Source: Anaerolineales bacterium
Lineage (GTDB): Bacteria; Chloroflexota; Anaerolineae; Anaerolineales; Villigracilaceae
Direction of reading: 5' to 3'
Length of the DNA: 12,306 nucleotides
NCBI GenBank assembly: GCA_016789205.1
Contig: JAEURF010000022.1
Location: 1 to 12,306, forward strand
A program made the translations under genes and the position numbers. The first letter of the stretch is position 1; the number at the start of each line of letters is the position of its first letter. The notes beneath the pieces are model-generated. The model worked only from the letters and a program-made list of their open reading frames with translations, did no database searches and was not told the DNA's origin. Below, piece after piece: positions 7,007-12,306 of the stretch.

Positions 7007-7564
7007 ATGATAGATGTAAACGAACTTCGCAAAGGGGTTACTTTTGAACTAGACGGCAATCTTTATAAAGTGCTGGATTACAGCCATAACAAAACAGGGC
7101 GTGGCAATGCCACCATTCGTGTCAAAGCCCGTAATTTGTTAACAGGTGCCAACATTGAACGAACTTTTAACTCCGGCTTGTCTGTGCAAGATGTAAGCCT
7201 CGACTTCGCCAATGTTTCATATCTATATAATGATGGTGACATGTACTACTTTATGGATAATCAAACTTTTGAACAGCCTGCCATCAAGAAAGAATCATTG
7301 GGTGAAAGCGCGCAATTTCTCACAGAAGGCATGGAAGTTAAACTTACTTTTTACAAAGGCGAAGCCATTGACATTGAAATGCCAACTTCTGTAGATTTGA
7401 AAGTTGTACAAGCCGACATGGCGATTCGCGGTGATACAGCTACCGGCGTTACCAAAAAAGTGACTACTGAAACTGGTGTGGTTGTACAATGTCCAAACTT
7501 CGTCAATGTTGGTGACACGATTCGGGTTGACACGCGCACAGGCGAATACGTCACTCGCGTATAA
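7007..7564 (+). CDS. efp: Translation elongation factor P
   Basis: This 185-residue protein matches the usual EF-P length. EF-P enters the ribosomal E site and speeds peptide-bond formation at consecutive prolines. The three beta-barrel domains are visible: the N-terminal KOW-like domain (1 to about 63, MIDVNELRKGVTFELDG), the central OB domain (about 68-125, with YLYNDGDMYYFMD) and the C-terminal OB domain (about 130-185, ending GDTIRVDTRTGEYVTRV). The loop that reaches the peptidyl-transferase centre reads KTGRGNA (29-35), so the tip residue is Arg32 rather than the Lys of E. coli type EF-P. An AAGGA element lies about 11 nt before the ATG. The gene has its own extended -10 promoter. The long poly-Pro/Thr lipoprotein next door is the kind of product whose translation EF-P could help, but adjacency alone does not show a link. 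Confidence 0.97.
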   Translation: MIDVNELRKGVTFELDGNLYKVLDYSHNKTGRGNATIRVKARNLLTGANIERTFNSGLSVQDVSLDFANVSYLYNDGDMYYFMDNQTFEQPAIKKESLGESAQFLTEGMEVKLTFYKGEAIDIEMPTSVDLKVVQADMAIRGDTATGVTKKVTTETGVVVQCPNFVNVGDTIRVDTRTGEYVTRV

Positions 7565-7576
7565 AATATGGAGAAA

Positions 7577-7615
7577 GCCAGCTTGCTGGCGTATTTGCAA
7601 GAGCAAGCTCTTGCA
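7577..7615 (+). other. Two tandem intergenic hairpins without T-tract
   Basis: GCCAGC-TT-GCTGGC (7577-7590) and TGCAAGAGC-AA-GCTCTTGCA (7596-7615) are perfect inverted repeats with 2-nt nominal loops. They lie between the efp stop and the ribosome-binding site of the next gene. Neither is followed by a T run, so they look more like RNA-stability or processing structures, or a DNA site, than a terminator. Confidence 0.7.
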
Positions 7616-7631
7616 CTCCAAAGGATAAAAA

Positions 7632-7961
7632 ATGAAGACACCCGCCGGGCGCGAATGCCCGCATTTTTATGGTGATTATTTTCGCGGCAAAAATCTGGAA
7701 GAATGCCGTTTATTAAAGACACAAGGGCAAACATGGTCGCCTGATTTATGCAAAACCTGCCCTGTGCCTGAAATTGCCCGCGCCAATTCTTGTACACATC
7801 TGCAATTAAATGTTGTCGTTGCCCGCCCGCTTGCCTTTCTTTTTCAAAAGCGCGTACAAGTTAGTGCTTTTTGTGAAAAAACAAAACGTGGCGTGGCTGA
7901 GCCACAAATTGGTTGCGGAGAATGCCACGCTTTGCCATTCAAATTTGAAGTGAAAGAATAA
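7632..7961 (+). CDS. Small eight-cysteine protein of unknown function
   Basis: I do not recognise this 109-residue protein. It has no signal peptide or membrane segment, so it is probably cytoplasmic. Its eight cysteines (C9, C25, C40, C43, C54, C81, C95, C98) include two C-x2-C pairs (C40/C43 in DLCKTCP and C95/C98 in IGCGECH). The N-terminal half holds the striking segment CPHFYGDYFRGKNLEEC. This pattern suggests binding of zinc or an iron-sulfur cluster; that is inference. A good ribosome-binding site (AAGGA at 7621-7625) lies 6 nt before the ATG, which supports real translation. It lies 67 nt after efp with hairpins but no obvious terminator between, so cotranscription with efp is possible. 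The antisense frame across the same stretch has no ribosome-binding site or recognisable domain and is rejected. Confidence 0.75.
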   Translation: MKTPAGRECPHFYGDYFRGKNLEECRLLKTQGQTWSPDLCKTCPVPEIARANSCTHLQLNVVVARPLAFLFQKRVQVSAFCEKTKRGVAEPQIGCGECHALPFKFEVKE

Positions 7962-8003
7962 ACGTACACTTTGTGTGCGTTGCGCTGATGGGTTAGGAAA
8001 ACC

Positions 8004-8035
8004 TTGTAAAGCGACTTACCAATGTTATTAATAAC
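8004..8035 (+). promoter_or_regulatory. Candidate promoter with overlapping 12-bp palindrome before the HAD-DinB gene
   Basis: TTGTAA (8004-8009) is followed 16 nt later by TATTAA (8026-8031). The perfect palindrome GTTATTAATAAC (8024-8035) covers the putative -10, which would suit a dimeric repressor site. Both are weak single-site readings. The rest of the 7962-8065 gap shows only a short CGTACAC/GTGTGCG inverted repeat just after the preceding stop. Confidence 0.35.
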
Positions 8036-8065
8036 TAGTGAAATGAGAGCGCGACGCACTCCAAT

Positions 8066-9259
8066 ATGACATTAACTCTGCTTCTTGATTTAGACGATAC
8101 TCTCCTCAATACAAATTTACAAAGTTTTGTCCCAGCTTACTTTCAAGCACTGGCAAATGAACTCGCCCCGCAAATTACGCCAACACTCATGTTTCGCGCA
8201 TTAATTGCAGGCACTCAAAAAATGAACGAAAGTAAAGATTTTTCTAAAACACTTAAAGAAGTGTTTGATGAAGAGTTTTATCCACAAATTGATGTTGAGC
8301 GGGGCAAACTTGATTCCGCTATTGAAAATTTTTACGATAATGTTTTTCCAACCCTGCAAAACTTAACCTCACCAAAACCCGAAGCAAAACCATTTGTTGA
8401 ATGGGCACTTGCGCAAGGTTTTCGCATTGCCATTGCAACCGACCCGCTTTTGCCAACCAAAGCCACACATCACCGTTTGCGTTGGGCTGGCTTTGAACCA
8501 AGTCAATTTGAAATTGTTTCCACATACGAAAATTTTCATTTTTCAAAAACACATTCCGCTTATTATGCAGAAGTCTTAGGTCGCATGGGCTGGAGTGATA
8601 GCCCCGTCCTCATGGTTGGCAATGATATGGATAGAGACATCATTCCTGCAAAAAGGCTCGGGCTAAAAACTTTTCTCGTAGATGTAGAACCCGCCTCCAC
8701 GTCTACGGGTGAAGCGGATTCTGCTGGGTCATTATCTGATTTACGCCTCTGGCTTGAGTCGCTAGACCTTACATCTTTGACTCCAGATTTCAAATCCAAA
8801 GAATCAGTTTCAGCAATCATGTCTGCTACGCCTGCGGTATTAAACGGTATGTTAAAAAATATAGAACCTGAATTATGGTCTCTCAAACCTTCTGACAATG
8901 ATTGGACATTAACAGAATTAATTTGTCACCTACGCGATACCGAGCGCGAAATTCATCACATGCAATTAAAATTATTTAACGAAAAAGAAGAACCATTTAT
9001 TCCAAGACCTGATACTGGCGTATGGGCAAGCCAACGAGATTACATGCATGAAAATGGAATAACTGCCTTGAAAGAATTTAATACCACGCGACGCGAAACC
9101 TTTAGCTTTTTGGATAGTACCCCTGATGAAGCATGGATGCAAAAAGCACGTCACGCAATTTTTGGTCCTACCAATTTCCTTGAAGTGACTGGTTTTATGG
9201 CAGAACATGACCGTTTACACATTCAACAAGCCTATTCCGCCTTAAATAAACTGCAATAG
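8066..9259 (+). CDS. HAD-superfamily hydrolase domain fused to a DinB/YfiT-like domain
   Basis: This 397-residue two-domain protein starts with a haloacid-dehalogenase-type phosphatase domain (about 1-230). Motif I is D8-L-D10-D-T12 (nucleophile D8, acid D10), motif II is T125 in AIATD, the motif III Lys is K161 and motif IV is GND187-x3-D191. Residues about 20-100 form a helical cap. A short linker (about 231-248) leads to a DinB-superfamily four-helix domain (249-397). This carries H288 (ICHLRDTE), H381 and H385 (EHDRLH), the typical three-histidine metal site. Each domain has normal length and keeps its key residues, so both should be active. The HAD substrate is unknown; DinB-type domains often act as metal-dependent thiol transferases. 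No clear Shine-Dalgarno precedes the ATG, but motif I requires a start near here. It lies 70 nt upstream of fabF. Confidence 0.88.
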   Translation: MTLTLLLDLDDTLLNTNLQSFVPAYFQALANELAPQITPTLMFRALIAGTQKMNESKDFSKTLKEVFDEEFYPQIDVERGKLDSAIENFYDNVFPTLQNLTSPKPEAKPFVEWALAQGFRIAIATDPLLPTKATHHRLRWAGFEPSQFEIVSTYENFHFSKTHSAYYAEVLGRMGWSDSPVLMVGNDMDRDIIPAKRLGLKTFLVDVEPASTSTGEADSAGSLSDLRLWLESLDLTSLTPDFKSKESVSAIMSATPAVLNGMLKNIEPELWSLKPSDNDWTLTELICHLRDTEREIHHMQLKLFNEKEEPFIPRPDTGVWASQRDYMHENGITALKEFNTTRRETFSFLDSTPDEAWMQKARHAIFGPTNFLEVTGFMAEHDRLHIQQAYSALNKLQ

Positions 9260-9313
9260 ATTAGCGTGTCTAACAGTCAAAATGCGGGTTATAAACAAAG
9301 GATTGTTTTTACG

Positions 9314-9320
9314 AAGGAGA
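9314..9320 (+). promoter_or_regulatory. fabF: Ribosome-binding site that fixes the fabF start
   Basis: AAGGAGA lies 9 nt before the ATG at 9330. The in-frame ATG at 9282 has no such site and would add 16 residues not expected in the family. A TATAAA at 9290-9295 could be a -10, but no convincing -35 is seen. Confidence 0.8.
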
Positions 9321-9329
9321 TTTTTATTA

Positions 9330-10568
9330 ATGAGAAAACGAGTAGTGATAACAGGTATGGGCTGTATTAGCCCTGTTGGCAATAATGTAAAGGATACTTG
9401 GGATGCTTTACTAGCGGGGAAATCTGGTGCTGGTCTGATTACGCAATTTGACGCAAGCAATCACAAAACGAAATTTGCCGCTGAAGTAAAAAACTTTGAT
9501 GGGGTAGCAGTATTTGGCGTGAAAGAAGCCCGCAAGTTAGACCGTTTTACTCAACTTGGGCTTGCCGCCGCGCATGAAGCTTTAGAACATTCTGGCTTGA
9601 AAATTGATGAATCAAATCGTGACCGTGTGGGTATTTTTATTGGCTCTGGGATTGGGGGCATTAATATCATTATTGAGCAATATGAATTAATGAAACAACG
9701 CGGACCAGACCGAGTGAGCCCATTTTTAATTCCGATGATGATACCTGATAGCGCGGCAGGTAACCTTGCTATTCGCATCGGCGCACGCGGACCGAATATG
9801 TCTATGGCGACGGCGTGTGCAACTGGCACAAATGCTTTGGGTGAAGCAGTAGAGACGATTCGACGTGGCGCGGCAGATGTGATGATTGCAGGTGCATCTG
9901 AGGCGGCAATTAATTCACTGGCTTTTGCTGGCATGAACAGCATGACTGCTTTATCCACCGGCAATGATGATTATCTTCATGCTTCCCGCCCATTTGATAA
10001 AAACCGTGATGGTTTTATGATGGGTGAAGGCGCGGGCATTATGATTTTAGAATCATTGGAGCATGCCCAAGCACGTAGTGCAAATATCATTTGCGAATTT
10101 GCCGGTTATGGCACATCAGACGATGCGCATCACATCTCTGCGCCAGCAGATAATGGCGCAGGTGCTGCACTTTCTATGAAGTGGGCATTGGAAGATGCAA
10201 ATTTCAAACCAACCGATATTCAATATATCAATGCACATGGTACATCTACACAACTGAATGACAAAAGTGAAACGGCTGCCATCAAAACCGTTTTTGGGGA
10301 ACAGGCGTATAACATTCCTGTTTCGTCTACAAAATCAATGACCGGGCATTTGCTCGGTGCATCGGGCGCGGTAGAAGCGATTGTTGGCGCAATGGTCATT
10401 CAAAACGGTATTATCCCCGCTACCATTAATTACGAAACGCCTGACCCAGTCTGTGATTTAGATTATGTACCCAATCAATCACGCAAAGCGAAAGTGGATG
10501 CAATCATGTCTAATTCATTTGGCTTTGGCGGTCACAACGCAACTTTGATTCTCAGCCGCTATCAATAA
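9330..10568 (+). CDS. fabF: 3-oxoacyl-[acyl-carrier-protein] synthase II (KAS II)
   Basis: This 412-residue condensing enzyme elongates fatty acids in the cytoplasm by decarboxylative condensation of malonyl-ACP with acyl-ACP. The thiolase-fold catalytic triad stands at the same numbers as in E. coli FabF: C163 (TACATG), H303 (NAHGTST) and H340 (TGHLLG), with K335 also kept. The start VVITGMGCISPVGN and the C-terminal NSFGFGGHNATL are typical, and the length equals that of the E. coli enzyme. The strong ribosome-binding site at 9314-9320 selects this ATG. The fabH gene follows after 10 nt, so the two form an operon. In many bacteria fabF lies next to acpP; no acyl-carrier-protein gene is seen on either side here. 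Confidence 0.96.
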   Translation: MRKRVVITGMGCISPVGNNVKDTWDALLAGKSGAGLITQFDASNHKTKFAAEVKNFDGVAVFGVKEARKLDRFTQLGLAAAHEALEHSGLKIDESNRDRVGIFIGSGIGGINIIIEQYELMKQRGPDRVSPFLIPMMIPDSAAGNLAIRIGARGPNMSMATACATGTNALGEAVETIRRGAADVMIAGASEAAINSLAFAGMNSMTALSTGNDDYLHASRPFDKNRDGFMMGEGAGIMILESLEHAQARSANIICEFAGYGTSDDAHHISAPADNGAGAALSMKWALEDANFKPTDIQYINAHGTSTQLNDKSETAAIKTVFGEQAYNIPVSSTKSMTGHLLGASGAVEAIVGAMVIQNGIIPATINYETPDPVCDLDYVPNQSRKAKVDAIMSNSFGFGGHNATLILSRYQ

Positions 10569-10578
10569 AGGAGAAAGA

Positions 10579-11682
10579 ATGCCTTACGCGCATATCACGG
10601 GCTGGGGTGTATCAATCCCAGAGCCTATATTAACAAATGACGATATTTCTAAAATGGTGGATACAAACGATGAATGGATTCGTGCTCGCACAGGCATCCA
10701 TGAAAGGCATATTGCCCGTGAAGACCAATTCCCATCTACGTTAGGGATTGATGCGGCAATTAAAGCTCTGCAAGTTGCAAACCTTGCGCCTACCGAAATT
10801 GACTTAATCATCTGCACCAGTTCTTCCCCTGAATATATTTGGCCCCCTACAGCCTGTTTAATCCAAGACCAAATTGGCGCGACCAAAGCCGGTGCATTTG
10901 ACTTACAAGGCGTTTGCACAGGTTTTATTTATGCAACCAATATGGCGGCACAATCAATTCGGAGTGGCTCAATAAAAAATGCTTTAGTAATTGGTACAGA
11001 AACATTGTCACGTTTTATTAATTGGAAAGACCGTAGTACCTGTATTTTATTTGGGGATGGTGCTGGTGCTTTTGTATTGCAAGCCAGTGATAAACCGGGT
11101 GGTTTATTATCCGCTGTGATGCGCTCTGACGGCTCTGGTGCAGATACTTTAATTCTACCGGGCGGCGGCTCGCGTTTCCCTGCCAGTGAATCAACCATTC
11201 ATGAGAATAAGCACTATGTTCAAATGGATGGCAAAGCTGTATTTCGATTTGCAACGCGTGTCATGGGGCAAGCCGCAAAAGAAGCCTTAGACAAAGCAGG
11301 CATGACTACAGACGATATTCAATGGATTGTTCCACATCAAGCCAATTATCGCATCATTGAAACTGCCGCAAAATACCTCAAAATGCCCTTAGATAAATTT
11401 GTTATCAATGTTGACCGATATGGAAATACATCTACCGCTTCCATTCCAATCGCTACAGTTGAAGCGATAGAAAAAGGCATGATAAAAAACGGCGATAAAA
11501 TTGTCTTCGTCGGCTTTGGCGGCGGACTGACATGGGGCGCTCTGGTTGTCGAATGGACAGGACCTGTACCTTCTAAAAGAAATGTTCATCCAGAACAATA
11601 TCGCTTCTTTGCCCGCTTACGTTCATTGGCTCGTCGTGCCTTACGCTTCCTTGAGGGCCTCTTTTCTCGACGCGAGTTGTAA
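10579..11682 (+). CDS. fabH: 3-oxoacyl-[acyl-carrier-protein] synthase III (KAS III) with basic C-terminal extension
   Basis: This 367-residue protein is a KAS III-type enzyme, which starts fatty-acid synthesis by condensing an acyl-CoA primer with malonyl-ACP. The catalytic residues are C113 (GVCTGF), H253 (VPHQAN) and N283 (GNTSTA), all in standard context, and the N-terminal TNDEWIRARTGI motif is present. Core similarity ends near residue 328 (ALVVEWTG), where E. coli type FabH (317 residues) stops. The remaining ~39 residues are an extension rich in Arg, Phe and Leu (Y341 to L367) that could form a basic amphipathic helix. AGGAG (10569-10573) gives a good ribosome-binding site 5 nt before the ATG, 10 nt after fabF. 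FabH-like synthases also start secondary-metabolite lipids, but the operon with fabF favours primary fatty-acid synthesis. The primer preference (acetyl or branched) cannot be read here. Confidence 0.94.
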   Translation: MPYAHITGWGVSIPEPILTNDDISKMVDTNDEWIRARTGIHERHIAREDQFPSTLGIDAAIKALQVANLAPTEIDLIICTSSSPEYIWPPTACLIQDQIGATKAGAFDLQGVCTGFIYATNMAAQSIRSGSIKNALVIGTETLSRFINWKDRSTCILFGDGAGAFVLQASDKPGGLLSAVMRSDGSGADTLILPGGGSRFPASESTIHENKHYVQMDGKAVFRFATRVMGQAAKEALDKAGMTTDDIQWIVPHQANYRIIETAAKYLKMPLDKFVINVDRYGNTSTASIPIATVEAIEKGMIKNGDKIVFVGFGGGLTWGALVVEWTGPVPSKRNVHPEQYRFFARLRSLARRALRFLEGLFSRREL

Positions 11683-11691
11683 TTTTCTAAT

Positions 11692-11748
11692 CACAGAGTT
11701 CACAGAGATTTTTAAGAGGTTTTCTCAGAGGTCTCTGTGAACTTTGTG
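11692..11748. repeat. Inverted repeat of 17-bp arms, CACAGAG-type dispersed intergenic repeat
   Basis: The left arm CACAGAGTTCACAGAGA (11692-11708) and the right arm TCTCTGTGAACTTTGTG (11732-11748) are complementary at 16 of 17 positions, the exception being a G-T pair. The loop is 23 nt. Each arm holds two CACAGAG-like units spaced by 9 nt. From general knowledge such CACAGAG palindromes occur as dispersed intergenic repeats in some bacteria. The T-rich GTTTTTA that follows (11755-11761) might also let it end the fabH transcript. Confidence 0.7.
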
Positions 11749-11797
11749 GCTAAGTTTTTACAATAACAGAATCTCTAACCATTTTTTCATTGACTCA

Positions 11798-11806
11798 TGG
11801 TACGAT
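11798..11806 (+). promoter_or_regulatory. Candidate extended -10 promoter for tatA
   Basis: TGG directly precedes TACGAT (11801-11806), the same arrangement as the efp promoter. A TTGACT (11790-11795) just upstream is too close to serve as its -35. Transcription would start near 11813, giving a leader of about 24 nt that contains the AAGGAG ribosome-binding site (11825-11830). Confidence 0.4.
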
Positions 11807-11836
11807 TCAAATTGAAAATTAATCAAGGAGTGTAGT

Positions 11837-12019
11837 ATGTTTGGCTTACCGCGCGGTTCAGAGTGGATTATCATTCTCGTTATTGTCATTTTGCTTTTTG
11901 GTCCTGGTCGCATTGGAAAAATTGCTAGCGAATTAGGAAGAAGCATTAAATCTTTTCGTGAAGGTTTAGGCAATAAAGAAGAAGAAACCGAAAAATCAGA
12001 AACCGAAGAAACAAAATAA
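11837..12019 (+). CDS. tatA: Sec-independent (twin-arginine) translocase protein TatA
   Basis: This 60-residue protein has the TatA/E layout. It has a short N-terminus with a polar residue before the membrane segment (E9), one membrane helix (W10 to F21), the hinge F21-G22-P23, an amphipathic helix (about 25-43, with the family-like GRSIKSFREG) and an acidic Glu-rich tail (47-60). TatA oligomers form or thin the membrane path for folded proteins exported with twin-arginine signals. The length fits TatA rather than the longer TatB. AAGGAG lies 6 nt before the ATG. The gene has its own candidate promoter and a strong terminator, so it appears to be a single-gene unit; tatC is not in the window. 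Molybdoenzymes are common Tat cargo, but no link with the mogA gene far upstream is shown. Confidence 0.92.
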   Translation: MFGLPRGSEWIIILVIVILLFGPGRIGKIASELGRSIKSFREGLGNKEEETEKSETEETK

Positions 12020-12054
12020 ACAAAAGGCTCTCCATTGGAGAGCCTTTTGTTTTT
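12018..12054. terminator. Bidirectional rho-independent terminator between tatA and the convergent gene
   Basis: A perfect 14-bp stem (ACAAAAGGCTCTCC at 12020-12033 and GGAGAGCCTTTTGT at 12037-12050) encloses the loop ATT. A T run follows on the plus strand, and the A-rich left flank gives a T run on the minus strand. It starts at the tatA stop and touches the stop of the minus-strand gene. Confidence 0.93.
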
Positions 12055-12306
12055 AATAATCAAACTCTTTTACATCTTTATCTTTCAACATCAAAAGTGT
12101 AAATTTTTCATGATTTTTTGGTGAGCCAATCGTTTTCCATGAACCAATAATTGCTTTTTCAGTCTTAGACTGGTGATGTTCAAATATTTGTAATGAGCAA
12201 TCTGCAAGGGTTTTCTCAATCTTCTCAATTTTTTTTAGGTCATTCGCGCTCAATGCAATTCGATAAGAACGTGTTTCGCGCACACGGTCAATCACAATTT
12301 CAAAAC
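12053..12306 (-). CDS. Unrecognised protein, C-terminal part (5' end outside window)
   Basis: The minus-strand frame is open from the window edge to the stop at 12053-12055, about 84 residues. A GTG at 12295 could serve as a start, but the frame continues upstream of it (F-E-I precede) and no ribosome-binding site can be seen, so the gene more likely begins outside the window. The visible part is Lys- and Glu-rich with one Cys, contains a probable helix (LKKIEKIEKTLADC) and ends KDVKEFDY. It has no membrane segment and I recognise no motif. The stop lies at the shared terminator, as expected for a genuine convergent gene. I give no function. Confidence 0.6.
   Translation of the reverse strand, partial: FEIVIDRVRETRSYRIALSANDLKKIEKIEKTLADCSLQIFEHHQSKTEKAIIGSWKTIGSPKNHEKFTLLMLKDKDVKEFDY

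Noticed and set aside
7351..7797. Minus-strand open frame across the end of efp and the eight-cysteine gene
   Set aside because: It is antisense to the clear efp gene and to a frame with a good ribosome-binding site, and it shows no domain.
9282..9329. Longer start for FabF
   Set aside because: The ATG at 9282 lacks a ribosome-binding site, while AAGGAGA precedes the ATG at 9330, which gives the canonical N-terminus and catalytic numbering.

Overview
The window looks like an ordinary chromosomal stretch from a moderately AT-rich bacterium, most probably a member of the Chloroflexota (Anaerolineae-like). This placement is inference. It rests on a large lipoprotein whose beta modules are joined by long Thr/Pro-rich linkers and end in a PD40/TolB-type propeller, on peptide-binding lipoproteins with Ser/Thr/Pro linkers, and on the style of the housekeeping genes. 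No rRNA, tRNA, CRISPR array, phage gene or insertion sequence is visible.

Left part (1-2285): a tightly packed plus-strand operon holds the 3' end of lon, a single-domain CheY-like response regulator, a YpeA/RimI-like GNAT acetyltransferase and a MogA/MoaB-type molybdopterin adenylyltransferase. Successive genes overlap by 35 nt, overlap by 4 nt and abut. The operon ends at a hairpin terminator that also serves the convergent gene. That minus-strand gene (2282-3052) encodes a solute-binding lipoprotein of the family-5 (peptide-binding) type, but it stops at about half the family's length.

Centre (3053-6934): a divergent intergenic region leads into the dominant feature, a 1190-residue lipoprotein. 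It has a lipobox, a Glu/Pro and Thr/Pro stalk, six related beta modules each bounded by two cysteines, a 30-residue Thr/Pro repeat present three times at exact 90-nt spacing, and a C-terminal propeller with seven sequence repeats. A perfect 13-bp hairpin terminator follows.

Right part (6935-12306): efp (translation elongation factor P with Arg at the loop tip) has a strong extended -10 promoter. It is followed by two tandem hairpins and a small unrecognised protein with eight cysteines. Next come a HAD phosphatase-like domain fused to a DinB/YfiT-like domain, the fatty-acid condensing enzymes fabF and fabH in an operon (FabH carries an unusual basic C-terminal extension), a 17-bp-arm inverted repeat resembling dispersed repeats, and tatA. 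A shared terminator separates tatA from the 3' end of an unrecognised minus-strand gene.

Most genes are housekeeping: proteolysis, molybdenum cofactor, translation, fatty-acid initiation and elongation, and protein export. The parts least explained by known families are the modular lipoprotein, the truncated binding protein, the eight-cysteine protein and the HAD-DinB fusion. I see no convincing new multi-gene system.
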